64,000 nucleotides of DNA from Seriola aureovittata (GCF_021018895.1 NC_079380.1:10978236-11042235), one strand, 5' to 3'; shown: positions 13,001-29,800, numbered from the stretch's first letter. Translations and numbers: made by a program. Notes: a model not told the origin generated them from the sequence alone.

Positions 13001-13720
13001 AGTAAGGCATAAAAATGAATAAAAATGTCATATTATAGTAAGCCAAAAAAATAGATTAAAACATCGTACTACAGTAAGGCATAAAAATGTAATTGTATAG
13101 TAAGGCCTTAAAAATGTCATATAAATAGTATATAAAAGTATATTATGGCATAAAAATGCAAAATATCATCACAGTATAGTTAGGCATGAAAAGTAATTTA
13201 AATAACATAGTATAGTAAGATATAAAAACGTCACATTATGGCATCAAAAGGCATAAAAAGTCATGAAAACATCATAGTATGGTAAGGTATTAAACTTCAT
13301 AAAAACAACATTTTGTAGTTGGCATAAAAATTGATAAAAACATCATAGTAAAGTAAGGCCTAAAAAGTCATAAAAACATCATAGTATAGTATGGCATAAA
13401 AAGCCACAAAAATGTAATAGGAGGTATGAAAAGTCATTAAAATGAAATAGTGTAGTAATATATGAAAACATCATAGTACAGCATCAAAAGGCATTAAAAT
13501 GTCACAGTACAGTAAGGTATTAAAAGTCATAAAAACGACATAGTATAGTAATACATGAAAAAAGACAAAAACATCATGATATATTGAGTCCTACAAAGTC
13601 ATAAAAATGACATTATAATAAGGCATAAAGTCATTGTAGTACAGTATGGCATAAAAAGTCATGAAAACATCATAGTATAGTAAGGCATTAAACATCATAA
13701 AAACATCATAGTATAGTCAT
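13001..13720. repeat. Decayed edge of the minisatellite array
   Basis: Units such as CATAGTATAGTAAGGCAT persist but with many substitutions and changed spacing, and they fade out by about 13720. The gradual decay suggests an old array border rather than a sharp breakpoint. Confidence 0.8.
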
Positions 13721-16340
13721 TTTGTAATACCTCACGTTGGTCCTGCTCATGTAACTGCTGTCAATTGTTCAAAAATATTTCAACCACTATAAGGGTAGAA
13801 AATTATCAAAAAAGACTAGAAACTCCTTTGAATTTCACTACAGAAGAATCAAGAAAGAGAAAAATATCAAACCAGCCAAACAGGCATGATGTGGGTCTGA
13901 CAGCTGTGACTTTTGATGTCCACTAGAGGGTGCCAATTTAAAATCTTCACATATAAATGCCTTGGTTTTCCTATTTTACAGATAAACTGAATTACACAGC
14001 TCTGTGTATGTATGTGTGTGTAATTTTTAAAAAACAAAACAGAAGTGTAGATGTTTGATTAAAATGCACATGTTTTACTTGATTACTTGATTCCTTGATG
14101 TTGATTCCAAACAGAAACTGTAGAAAAAGTAGCTTCAACTATAGTCAGAAATAAAAAAGAAGGGGAGTTATTTAATGTGGAGAAGTAAGACAATATGTAT
14201 AACACTAGTTCATCAAACATGTTCTCTGTATTTTAACAGCTGTCTAACCTGCTGATACCCAAGTTTCACGCTGTTGTTCACATGTACTGTGGCTATATAT
14301 GTGGTTTTCTAACACTTTGGAAAGAGAGTTGGGCTGAGGCCTGAGGGAGGGTATCGTGTATCTTTCTATATTGTCCCCTTTGGTTTTCTTCAGTAAAAAT
14401 AAGAAAATCTTTTAACTCTCAGGTGCTGTTGTACTCAGGTTACATTACCCCTATTCAATGTTCTTTACAAAACAGTGATAATGAAGTCGTAAATGGAGCT
14501 TAAACGTATTCTTTTTTTTTTTACCACCAGGTCGTTCATTATGACATTATGTGCAGTAGTTCACAGTAATATTATAATCAAGGTGCAGCAGTATTGTGGA
14601 ATTTGAAACACAATAACTGTAACATGAGGCGGCTTATGTAAGAATTTGCACGAAGTATAAACTTCTACATGTTTCCTATTTGAAATGTATTGAAACACTA
14701 GTTCTAACATTATGCAAATGGGAAATTTGAAGTTTGTATTAATTATAATTTGTTCATATTGAATACTGTCTAAAAGTTTGAAATACTTATCAGGTTTCCA
14801 TCCTGTATGTGCCCTTATGAAATTTAGCAGAGCTAATAGTAAACTCTTCCTTCAGTGAGTTATTCACTGGACACAAGGTATGCAGATCCTATAATGTCTA
14901 ATATTAGACCTTGAGGAACAATTCACTATCTCTATCTTTATTCTAATAAAAGAATTTCCAATTATTTAAATTTAATAGGATCAATAGAATCCCTACACTT
15001 GTTCATGCACACCTCTTAAAACAACCAGAATTGCTTTTTAAGCAGCAAAGCACAAATATTTAATGTGAACATCCAAACACATACAAAGGATATTTTATAT
15101 ATCTCAATAAGAAAATGTTCCACTAACAAAAGTTTTTTTTGGTTTGTTTGCTTTGTTTTATTGTGATTCAAATTATGCATTTACTATCTTTTCCTTTTAT
15201 TAAACAATTTTATAATAACCGAGGTAGTTTGAAGTGTTTTCCATGCAGCTTGATTGAACACTGAAGCTCTCTCGACTATTGCACGTGTGAGTGTTATTTG
15301 TTCTTTTGTCTTATGGTTGAATGCACTTTCTTGAAATGGGAGCAAACTCAAGGATTTTGGTATATTGCAGGTACAAAACAGGGTATCATGTGGTCTGTCT
15401 CAACAAAAGGTACAATATAAGTAAATTCTCTTGTGGCATGAATGCTAAAATAGGAAGACCATCATTACTACTTATTTGTTTCTGTGTGACACTAAAGCCA
15501 GGGTGGTCATCAGGGAGACTCTGTACAATGCTGTGGTAAATAATATTGCATGGGAACTAGGCGTTTCACTCACGTTCTGAGAGACATGAGCCACCACCTC
15601 ACATGATGTTTGTACCAACTGATGTGGCTATCCTGTTAAATACTGTTTATTGATTATTTACTTGATAAAGTAGTAGTAGTGATTGTAGAGGAAGAATAAT
15701 CAGGTCACTTTGAAAATATTATACTTAAAAAGTGACACAAAAACAAAAGATGATATTTAGAGTATTTTTCCTTGTGATGGGCAATGTTTTCTATATGATA
15801 TCATCTAAAGTAGTAGTTTATTGCTGTGGCAGGGGGGGCATTGGGTGACCGACTGTAACAGTGAGCAACATGTCACATAAAAATCACAGCTAACAAACAA
15901 GTCATTTTTTGTTTAAGGTTTACTGTTTTGTTACTGTACAGTTTTTCCAAAAGGGGGTTTTCATAAAGACATGACATAAAAACATGATACTTCACATATT
16001 TACAGTAAAGATAGATGACATTTGTCAATATAATAATTCTGTTTCCTACATGTATATTACGTGTTTCTCACCCAAGTCAGTATCCACACATTCACTTACC
16101 CATATGCACACAAGTATAAACATAAAACAACTGTTATACTTCTAGCTGACCTTCATATGATGTTGGTGAAAGTCCCAAAGTTCATCTACAGAACATGTAA
16201 ATGACACGTGCTGTCAAACATGTCTCTGTTTGTTTCATAATTCTTCCTGGTTCCTCTCGTTTCCCATTGGTCTTGACAGTCCATTGTCTGTTTTTTGTGT
16301 TGTGGGTTCAGGGAGTGGCCAGTTTTCCTTTCATAACCGG
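13721..16340. other. Intergenic, no gene seen
   Basis: AT-rich single-copy-looking DNA with no coding frame of note. The 72-codon frame near 15321 lacks any recognisable domain or splice context. Confidence 0.6.
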
Positions 16341-16345
16341 AGTTG

Positions 16346-16355
16346 GAATAAATAG
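16346..16355 (+). promoter_or_regulatory. TATA-like box of the SOUL gene
   Basis: GAATAAATAG lies about 70 bp upstream of the split start codon, placing a likely transcription start near 16375-16385. The spacing fits, but no further core element was confirmed. Confidence 0.4.
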
Positions 16356-16418
16356 TTGCTTTGGACCAGACTGCAAACATCTACTTTTTGAATGCAAGAA
16401 AACCAACTCTCAGTCACG

Positions 16419-18450
16419 ATGTAAGTACAATTTTATTTTCCAGATTGTCATCGATAGAAATAGAAATTTCTGATTACATGAATTCTTTTTAGTGGATGAC
16501 CAGAAATGGCTTGTTGCTGAATAACAACACTTTACATGTGTGTGTCCCAGGATCTATCTTTCAGGGCTTGTTGGCTTTCTGCTGGTGCTGACAGCTGAGG
16601 CCAGAGTTGGGTAAGAAAGCTGAATTTAATACCCATATTGGCAGACTGCTACATTTGACAGAGTTAAAAAAGATATTTAGAAATTTAAATGTTGATTATT
16701 AGAAAATTAAAGGCACAACTCAAATTTGAACATTACATATTAGTTAATGAAGCAGATTAACGGATAAATGAGGAGTTAAAGATTTCACTCAAGAGCCTGG
16801 CATAGTTGATTATTGTGTCACCTTACATACTTCTTAATCTCTTTCCTCTTTAATTTCACAGGAACTCCTCTCAGTTACAGTTCTGCTCTGAGACAGAACA
16901 GTGCCTGCTGTTTGATCTGATTTGTAAGACTGACGAATATGAGGTGAGTGTCTCGGAGCAAGAGAGAAACCTTTTTCACATTTCAGGTGCCAGAAACATT
17001 TAAAAAGTCCATTCCACTGCATTCGCTCATGTCCCTCAGGCCCGTCACTATGACTCTGTGAAGTGGGTTTCAACTGACGAGACTTCCTTCTTCATGGAGT
17101 TTGCAGCAATGAAAGCATTCAGACGACTGTATGAGTACATCTCTGGTACCAACGACAAGGGTGTGTACGTGTGTGTGTGTGTGTGTGTGTGTCTGTGTGT
17201 GTGCGTGTGTGTGTGTTTGTGCATCCACTCATTTATTTAGGTTTTATTTCTAAAACAGGTATTCTCATTGAGATCAATATCTCTTTTTGAAGAGAGACCT
17301 GTGCACAAGAATAAACACATGCACTATAAAAATGGACAAATACCAAAGCACACAATTTGCATACAAAACACTAAAGAAACGGATACATTCAAAATGCTTG
17401 AGTATAATGTTTTTAAATCTCAGAAAAACAACCAAGAGATCTAATGTACAACATTTTTTGTGAATCTTTCCGTTTGTGGGAAGAGAAGTATTTAAAATCA
17501 GTCTGCCAACCTCTGTGTGACCATGTGGTGCAGCTAAAATTAAAATGTGCTTTGACATGACAGTGTAATTACTGTATTTAGTTGCGATCAGAGGGCAGTT
17601 TAGCGGTTTTAGTGGATATTCAAGTCAGAACAGATACACATATTTTCTTATGTTTTCTTATGCTTTTCATATGCATTTGATGTTTGTTATGCGTTACCAA
17701 TTTGTGACATTTCTAAATATTAGTTGTGTTTTCTCAATGTCTACCTGTAGGAAAGAAAATTGAAATGACAGCTCCTGTTATTGTGAGAATGCCTGACAAG
17801 AGATTTTGGCAAATGGGTGTCTACACAATGAGTTTCTTGCTGCCAGCTGATTGTCAGAAAAATCCCCCCAAACCTACTGATAGTAAGGTAGGCTCCTCTA
17901 GCATCAAAACACATTCACCTTAATTTAGTCATAACTGCTGTGAGCATGTTTGAAGTGACTCTGTGAGTGTTACCAGAAGCACTGGCAGATAATGAAACTT
18001 TGCTGACTTGCAGGTGTACATCCAGACCATGCCAGACATGAAAGTGTATTCACGGAGCTACGGTGGATGGATGACGAGCACGTCTGACAGCAACACAGCA
18101 AGTGCTCTGTCCACTGCCCTCGACTTAGTGGATGAAAATTACAAAAAAGGATTCCACTACGCTGTTGGATATAACAGGTAAACAAATGACCATCATTTTC
18201 TATGATAATCAGAAGAGAAAAATGCTGATGAAAGCCTAAAGGAAAACTTAAGTGTTTGGCAACTATTTCATATTCTGCAATTAAATTATTGTGTTTGTGT
18301 CTGTGTCTGTGTGCGTCTGTGTGCACGCATGCATTTGTTTCTTGCAGTCCAATGACGATCTTTAACAGGCACAATGAGGTGTGGTTTGTTGCTGAGGATG
18401 ATCCAGCATGTTCCAGCAGTGAGGAACTGAACTTTGCTCCTTTCTCCTAA
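16419..18450 (+). CDS. Secreted SOUL haem-binding protein (HEBP2-like)
   Basis: Seven coding pieces: 16419-16420, 16551-16610, 16862-16943, 17040-17160, 17751-17887, 18014-18177 and 18348-18450, giving 222 residues. All junctions are GT/AG and keep frame. The protein begins MIYLSGLVGFLLVLTAEARV, a convincing signal peptide. The SOUL domain follows from about residue 47: EARHYDSVKWVST, then KIEMTAPV, MKVYSRSYGG, YAVGYNSP and NEVWFV, the conserved blocks of the HEBP family. HEBP2 and HEBP1 bind haem or related tetrapyrroles. The signal peptide separates this gene from the cytosolic human proteins and fits the secreted fish SOUL group (soul5-like, from memory). The ATG is interrupted by intron 1 (AT before, G after). 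Exon 4 ends in a donor that opens a GT repeat. Binding of haem by this copy is inferred. Confidence 0.9.
17161..17220 (+). repeat. (GT)n microsatellite at a splice donor
   Basis: A GT/CT-variant dinucleotide run starts directly at the donor of SOUL exon 4 (AAGG, then GTGTGTAC). Length change here could alter donor strength. Confidence 0.85.
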
Positions 18451-18659
18451 ATATTTGTGAGCTGTGTGCAATGGCAGCTTAAATGAAGAGATGTTGTAGC
18501 TGGACTATTGCTTCACAATTACTTCAAGTCATATTGTGTCATATGAATAATCTTCCAGTGACAGCCCAGATTTTGAAAATTGGTATGTTCTGAATTTACC
18601 ATGTATTACTTGTGATGATGGCCTTACACTAGCTTGTTTCATGTTTTTCTTTTATGTTC

Positions 18660-18665
18660 AATAAA
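18660..18665 (+). terminator. Poly(A) signal of the SOUL gene
   Basis: AATAAA lies 210 bp after the stop codon, followed by a GT-rich stretch (TTCTTGTGGTTGTCC) typical of a downstream cleavage element. Confidence 0.7.
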
Positions 18666-18679
18666 GTTAACTTTTGCAG

Positions 18680-20990
18680 TGATTTCTTGTGGTTGTCCTT
18701 GGTTGATCCACCTCTCTGGACCAACCCTAAAATGTGCCTAAAGCAGCTGGTTGTGCATCTGTGCCAGTGACAGCCAGGGACAGTGGCATTATGCTTTCAG
18801 CTTGTCCGTTCGTCCCATTCACATTAACATGATATGGCAGTAACGCCTCGAGTGCCACAAACATTCACTTGGACTCAAGGATGAACTGATCAGAATAGTC
18901 ACTAATTACAAAACTAATTATGACAAATTTTAATACAAATGTCTAATAGAATAAAATGATGAAGTGATGACATGTGATATCCAAATGGTCCAAGGTCAAT
19001 TTCACTGTGACATCATAATGTATAATGTCATCAATACTGAAACAATATAACATGAAAGGAATATAAAGTTTAGCCATTAAAGTAATTAAATAAAAATAAA
19101 ACACATAAATTATTCAAACATTTGTGTGGGTCTGCCAGAGTGAAACTAAAATGGTGCTGTCCTTGAAATATTGCTGCTACAAGGATCTGTGGCACGCCAT
19201 TATTTACTTTCCTTTCGGAAAGGAAGTTCCAGTGGATCCTATGCCAAAGGACATAAGATAGGACGCATTGAAGCTCCTTTCCTTATCATTTAGAGAATTG
19301 GACCAGCTCTTATCATGACTGTGTCTTGCATACTTCTTGTTCATATCACTCAGTTAGGAACCTTCCTAAGCAAAAAAGACCTCTCAACCGCAGCCTGGGT
19401 CTCACTCTAATTTAGAACAGTGCTAGAACAGTGCTATTCTACAATACCAGCAGATGAAACTAGTGAGTTCAGCAAGACTAGCATTACACAGCCACATACT
19501 GCCAAGCACTTTGGGCTTTTCAGTAACATGCATTAGGGAATTTTTAATATTTTTCATTTCATGGAGATTTACCTTCTGATAGAGGAGAAACGTGTCAAGT
19601 GTCAAGTTAAACAGACAGGTGAAAATAGTATGGGGACTATTTTATTGATGAATGTCATAATCCATTTACAAGCTAATGTGCAGGTGTCATAACCATCCAC
19701 CCTTGAACTACACTCCGTATCGCTTTGACGTCAGTTTGAGTTTCATCAAAGCTGCCTGTGCCATTTTTGCTGTTGAACTGCACCTTATCACACCAAGCAC
19801 TGGGAATGTGGAACAATATGATCATACTCTGTGATTAATATTGTATTACACTGACTAAAGCAATGTTTTGAGGTTTTATTGTCCTTTCCTTGAATTAATT
19901 ATTAAGTTGGATAACATTTGACTTGAGAATGAACAACTGATGCTCACCTGAAAGGTGGCACAAGATTGTAATTAATGTAATAACGTAATTTATCGGTAAG
20001 CTGCAGCAAGTAATATTTTAAGCCCTGATTTAAATGAGCAGAGAGTTTCAGCAGATCTCAGGTATTCAGGAAGTCTGTTCCTCAGGTAGGAGCTTAGAAA
20101 CTAAAAGCTGCTTCACCTTGTTTAGTTCTGATTCTTGGAACACTGAGTAAACCAGTCCCAGATGACCTGAGGGGTCTGGATGCTTCATATCATACAAGTA
20201 AATTGGAGATTATTACATAATCAGCTAATAAAATACAACACATTGCTAAATATTAAACCACGGGATAAAAAAAATTTGGCCTGTGACCCCTCACTAAAAA
20301 GAAGTATGCAGATGGGACCCTCATCTCTCATCTCACATCTCAGATCAGCTGTTAAGAGTTACACTAAAGAGTAATGTCCCCTTTAAACATTTAAGATGGT
20401 TTCATTTAATTTATTGTTCAAAGGTCCATAGAGTTCAAATTATCTAATATAAATAACCTCTATTTTCTCATGTGTCCTACTCACAATGCCTCTGAGATAT
20501 TTTATGACCCTTTGCAGTCAGAACTGATTCTAATTTTATGTAAGTGGGATTTGGAATTAAGGATTTTTGCTCATAGTGGAGAATTTTTTTTACACTGCAG
20601 ATTCACAATACATAATAATAATGCAGAAACTAACATGAAAGTTGAATGGCTGTAGTTTTGACAGTGATTAATCTTCAGTGGATTCTTATCTTATCAGCTG
20701 TGCTCCAGCATGGCTCGATGATAGTGATTTCACTACAGTAGGAATCCAGCAGGTGGCTATCTGACCGTCTTCTGTGGATGGGCTGGCTTGCTGACTGACT
20801 GGCTGGGTAGGAGTGCCAGTGGTAAGAGAGGTTTTATGACACTCACTATAGATCAAAGTCCGCTTGTGGACCTCAAACAACCATCAGTCCACCGGGGCTG
20901 TTGGGCCTGCCTGCGGTGTCTGTCTGGTCTCCTGATCTCTGCGACAATGAAGATCAGGCTGGAATGACTGTGGAGTTCATGTCCCACAAA
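18680..20990. other. Intergenic with repeat relics
   Basis: No gene seen. The stretch near 19190-19430, with CCTTTCCTTATCATTTAGAG, looks like a decayed interspersed repeat. The rest is ordinary AT-rich DNA apart from the relic at 19900-20205. Confidence 0.5.
19900..20205. repeat. Fish interspersed repeat relic
   Basis: The segment containing GAAACTAAAAGCTGCTTCAC and, further on, GATGACCTGAGGGGTCTGGA matches wording I recognise from a very common teleost dispersed repeat. Class and exact ends are unknown; a repeat-library search would settle it. Confidence 0.45.
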
Positions 20991-20995
20991 CCAGA

Positions 20996-24345
<3,350 letters not shown>

Positions 24346-24638
24346 AAAGGAGGTGCTGTAAATTTTTGCACCTCCTTTTCTGCCTTTCAGATACAACTGT
24401 CCTTTAACAGCCCCTATGGCTTCAGTCACAGATGTGATGTCATCCTGGCTCAGCATCGAGGGGGAATATTTACTTAACCAAGTTCCGATTATAAACAGTA
24501 TTACCACAGTCACACAGCCAAGTAATTTGTTTTGTTTGTTTGTTTTGGTCAGTATTGATGTGAGAATTCAGATCCAAGCACCACCATGATGTTTTAGTAT
24601 GCAGGAAGAGCCTCTGTTCAAACAAGAAAGCATCATTG

Positions 24639-24644
24639 AATAAA
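24639..24644 (+). terminator. nr5a5: Poly(A) signal of nr5a5
   Basis: AATAAA about 295 bp after the stop codon, followed within 30 bp by a GT-rich tract (GTGTGTTTTT). This gives a compact 3' UTR. Confidence 0.65.
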
Positions 24645-24674
24645 GAAATTTGGTTTTGCATATGCCTGTGTGTT

Positions 24675-24691
24675 TTTATTTTTATTTTATT
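24675..24691 (-). terminator. camsap3: Candidate distal poly(A) signals of camsap3
   Basis: Tandem TTTATT motifs read as AATAAA on the minus strand. They lie only about 30 bp from the nr5a5 signal, so the two convergent genes may end almost back to back. Use by camsap3 would imply a 3' UTR of about 2.2 kb and is unproven; other TTTATT motifs occur at about 24775 and 25585. Confidence 0.35.
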
Positions 24692-26860
24692 CTAATAACA
24701 TGAATAATGCTAATGCAAATGGCGAAATAAAGATGGGAATGAAAAAACATAGATGACGATGATTTAAAAAGGAGTTTTATTTGTCTGGTCCAGTTGCCAA
24801 GGATAGTCAATTTATGAAATGAACATACATAATGTGCTGGCACAGATTCAATAACAGAGGAGAAAGAAAACATAAATGTTATGACAACTTCTATGACATG
24901 AATGAGTGACTCACCACCTTAACCAAAAAAAGACATAAGAAGAAACTGAAACTAAACATCAAATGCATCTAATGCAAACCAAATAAATACACCTCTGGGT
25001 GATGTGGGGATTTCTAGGGGAGAATTGCACGGAATCAAAATATAGTGTTAAACTACCACATACTACTCTTTACAAACACATAAATACAAACATCCAGTTA
25101 TTCCATATGCACTCCTGCACACACACTTTTAATCAATCATCTTTTTTACTTTTTCTAAATGCTGCTCTCGACATATTTTTTCACATCTGTACTGGAATCT
25201 CATTCAAACAATACAACTGTTGGAGGCAGTCAGTGATTTGAAAGAAGACAGCTGCACCATGACAGCTGCTGTAGTGCTAAAGATTGAAAAGGAAGAGATG
25301 AGGGCCAGTTTCTCTCAGATCTTGTGGTGATATTGACCTAATCACAAGCAAATGCAGGGTCGGGCGTTTTTCCTCATAGCACGGACTGGCAAAAAAAGAA
25401 AGAAAAAACAGTTTGGCATTTACAATCCTCCAATTTTACATGAAGGAGTCTCTGGAGAGTGTGGGGAAGATGAAGGTTGTTACAGTCTGGAACTACCCTT
25501 TATAAAGAAAACCACTGTTTATATGCAGATACACACAAACAGGGAATCATATAATAAGAAACAGACTCCTAGTGACCTAAAGGATTTATTAATCCCTAGA
25601 CAAAAGGTTTCAGCAATTTTCATCTGTTTTGACAGTTTCTTTTCATTCTCATTCACTCATTCTCATCTCAAACATACATCTCACTAATGCTCAAGCAGCA
25701 GGCTAGCTTATTCATAGCTTACAAAGGTCAACTTACTTTTTACAAATCATTGTCAAAAAAAAATCAAAGTAATCAGCATTCAGTATATATTAAATTAGCA
25801 TTGATTATCATTTTCACACAGAGCTGTATCCGAGTAAAGATAAACATGATAAAGCCCTCCTTCATGTTTACAGTATTGTTTTTCAAGATAAGCTCAGATA
25901 ACATTTCAATTCATCATATGTTGAAAATGAGAAAGCAGTTTAAGAGGAAAAAGTCACATGAATTTCATTCTTCTTTCAGCTCTCAAAGGCTGAAGCGATT
26001 TGTCCAGCAAAAACATGTCAAAATAGTATAAAAAAAACATCCAGATGTCTACAGCTGAAGGAGAGTGGAGTGGAGTGCACGGACTATGGGGGCACAGGCA
26101 GTTTCTAGGTGTGCAAGTCCACTGACAACCACAATAGTCACCACCAGTGCAGCCCACAGAGGAACCACCCACTATGGTATTTTCTGGTCTGGAACCAACC
26201 AGTAAAAACACCCCTGAATGGAATGAGTGGTTAGTGTGTGCCCTACATTCATATGAGAGCAGTGTTACCTGCTGTTAGTTTTCAGCTGAGATCTCCTATC
26301 AGAACTGAGAGTTGAGCCACTTTTCTCAGTAGACTGGAGAGAGAGTGAGCCCTGGAAGAAGAAGAAGAAGAAGAAGAAGAAAAGGCAGCAAAAGGAAAAG
26401 CAAGCAGAATTGAGAGGGGCAGGAACTACTCTGGCCCAGAATACTGTTGTGCGGGCAAAGGCAGTATGGTTGTCTCCTCTTTTTCTTACCTAAGAGTCGC
26501 AAAAATGACTCCGGGGGCAGGGTAAGGCAAGGCATGGGGAGGCAGGGTGCAAGGGAAAGAACATTTTTTCATCCCAACAGAATCAGTTGCGTTACTTTTT
26601 ACAATCTAGGGCCAATCAGAAGCTCTGGAGACTATTCTAACTACATTGGCTGAATTAGTGAGTGATTGGCCCTTTCTCTTGGCATGTAGAGTTGACTGGA
26701 TTGTTCTTGGGGTCCAGGCTGATAGCTCAGTCATGCTGTCCACTGCTAGTCTATCTGGGTAATGAACAATCGCAAGTGCCTCACTGGCCAAAATACAGGA
26801 CAACCGGAGTCAAGTTGGGAGTTGATTCCCTGAATGCTAACTTCTTCTTGTGTGTGTCTT
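24692..26860 (-). other. camsap3: camsap3 3' UTR or intergenic, with (GAA)n
   Basis: No coding exon seen. AT-rich DNA with a short (GAA)n run at about 26358-26382. An AATAAA overlaps the camsap3 stop codon (minus strand CCCAAATAAAAG at 26857-26868), which is probably incidental. Confidence 0.5.
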
Positions 26861-29800
26861 TTATTTGGGGGTGCCAAGCTTTTTGGGAGTTCCTGGGCGC
26901 TTTTGCCAAAAGTGACCAGGGATGGTGAAGGCGTCAACACTCATGGACATGGTTTTGGACGGGATGACCGTGAACTGCTTGCGGTCAGAGCTGTACTTGT
27001 AAATGGACTCTACCATCTCAGGTGTGATGGTGCGGGGTCCAATGCCAGTGAGTCGCACCATCTCCTCTGTTTCAGGGATCATGGTGTAAACTGCTCTGAA
27101 TTGGCAGCTGGAATCTCTGAAGAGGATGAGGAAGTGATTGGCCGCGCTTTTCTCCATTTCCTGAAGAGGGAGAAACAGAGAAAGAAAAAAAAAAAAACAA
27201 TAGTTAAGTGCAGCTGAAAACAGAAATCATAGTTGCTTATAGTCTAGTTAGGGGGGACCTCCTTTTTGGACTCTGACACATCAGGATGGCTTACCTCTAC
27301 GATCTTGTTTTTCTGTGGTTCATTGACCTTGCCAGCCAGGCAGCAGCGAGTGATAGCATTATGGATGATGAACTTGTTGGACTTAAAGCTAGGCTCCTTG
27401 TACAGCTTTGGTCCTGCAAAATACAGCATTTCCAAATGTCATAATCCCTACAAAACAACGCTTATTGGATTTATTTTTTGTTTCAAATGATAGTCCTATA
27501 GTTTGGAACAAATCACATACCTGTGTATTCCGGGATTGAGGCAGGGGATGAAATAGTGGAACCACTCTCCCAGTCCTTCTCTCCGTTATGAGAGCTTGTT
27601 CGTCCTGGTGACATTAGCCGGGAAGGAGAGTGCGAACGGCTACAGGGAGTCAAAAAATATTTTGGAGAAGAAAGTCATTAATAGACCTTGAGGCTGTGTG
27701 TACACATGCCTTTGCCCCCTGGAACACTGATAAGAGCTACTATACCACAGGACCTATAGTTGGTATACAATCCTACAGAAACACACTCACACATATGGAA
27801 CTACTTGATATATATTCTGACTATATTTTAGCAGAGGCAGAAGATATTTACATATTTTACAAACATACTTTGTAAAGTGATCAATGATAATGTGGACACA
27901 ATCAACATAATCAACAAACTAAACTATTATTCAGTGGAGTAAAATTAACAAAAAAAATACTCAGTCTCATATAATGATAATAATATTATAATGATGTATT
28001 TCCTAGCTCAACTTTATCATAGTAAATTTACTAATATGGTGCAAAACAAATATTTCACTTTCACTTCTTTGGTACTTTAAGTATTCCTGACTACTGAATG
28101 TGCCACTGTCAATGTGTAGGTTACCTAGGAGACTTCCTAACAGACAGGCCTCCAGAGTCATTAGCCATTGAGGACAGGTTCATGGTTGAGTGGGAGTATA
28201 CTTTGTTCAGCCTGGTGCCTAGATGGAGGAAAAGAGGAATGGAAAAAGAAATTATATTGAAAAACCAAATCCATGTGAGTGTACAACGAGGCCATAAAGA
28301 CGAAGATCAGTGTGTTTTAATATTAAAACTAGTTACCCATGAAACCCTTGAGAGGGCTATGAGAGAGGACGGAGTCATCTCTGAACACAGTCTTAGGTCT
28401 CTGCTTCTTGACACCGCGAACCGTGGTTGGTTTCTGCCTAAGAACCTTGTCCAAGTCTTCCATGATCTTCAGCTGCTGTCTCCGTTCATACTCCTGCCTA
28501 GTGAAATCTCCTCTGCGCTGGGGAGTCCCCTCTACTGGCGGGGTGCGTGATGCTGGAGGGGTGCCTGGGGTCTGGGGTCTGTCCTCACTCTTATGCCCCC
28601 AGCCCTCAATGATCATCCACTGAGGCTTGCTAAGAATGCATAAATATAACGTGTAAAACTTTCAATGTGTGACGATGACATTGCAAAACTACTTGTTCGA
28701 ATACCAGGAAACACCAACAATTTTTTTTATTTACTAAACATGGGACAGTTAATCAAGAAATCCTAATCATCACATATATGCTGCAAAAACATGACTATAG
28801 AAATGTTCAAACTTTACAAACCTGCGCAATAATAATATTTGATTTAATTTAATGTGAGACATGAAATGCTACAGTCTTCATTTGTTTATGATGCAGGTGT
28901 TTGAATAAAAAGGATCTCACTTTGATTCTTTTTCTTTTTCCTGCTCAAGTTTGCGTCTTTTTAGCTCTTCTGCTCTCTTCTGCTGTTTCTCCAGCAAAGC
29001 TGCTTTTCGCTGGGCCATCTCATCTTCTGGTCTCTCCTTGTCATCCTAATTATAAAGACCAAAATAAAAAGGCATGAATGCGCTGACCTCACCAAAACAG
29101 CATTTTTAGAATTGCACATACAGTGATAATAATTAGAAGCCTACCTTGAAAAAGAAACCAACCCCTGGTTTCATCTCTGGCTCCGTCCGGTCACTCATTG
29201 AGTCAGAGAAGGCATCAGGTACTTGGTCATCCTCCTCCCCATCTTGCAGAGCAGACAGCGAGATCTCAATCAGGCTACTGCGTTTGCCATTCAACATCCC
29301 TGCAGGGGCATCACTCTCGAAGGAGCACTCTGATGGGGCACCAGAGCTGCAGCCCCCACCTGCAAGCCCATCCTTCTTAGAGGCAAGACCATGTAAGGAC
29401 CCTGCCTCCAGATCCATGCTAAATATACTATGATCGTCATTGGAGCCTACCTCTGACAGAGTGTCATCTGCAGTAGGACGGGGAGTTGGGGTAGGTACTG
29501 GTGTTGGTAGAGGTGTGTGTGTCGGTGTGGGAACAGGAGTTGGTCCAGATGAGCACAGCTCATCCAGGCTCCCAGAGTCACCAATGGAGAATGAAGATGA
29601 AGTCTGGACTTGGGACTGCCAGGGATTTACGCGACGAAGGTGGGGGATACGGTCCACATTTTGAGGCGGGGTGAGAACCCTCGATAGGGTTGGGACCTTA
29701 ATGTCTAAGGGACGACTGTGTTGGTGGTGGTGTTTTGGGCTCTTAGGGGGCACAGATTGGGCTCTACGATGGACTTGAGGAGATTTAGGAGGAGTGGTGT

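Noticed and set aside
16201..16473. 90-codon frame just upstream of the SOUL gene
   Set aside because: It covers the TATA-like box and the 5' UTR and runs through the intron 1 donor; no domain.
26857..26868. AATAAA overlapping the camsap3 stop as the main poly(A) signal
   Set aside because: Cleavage there would leave almost no 3' UTR and there is no clear GU-rich element; kept only as a curiosity.
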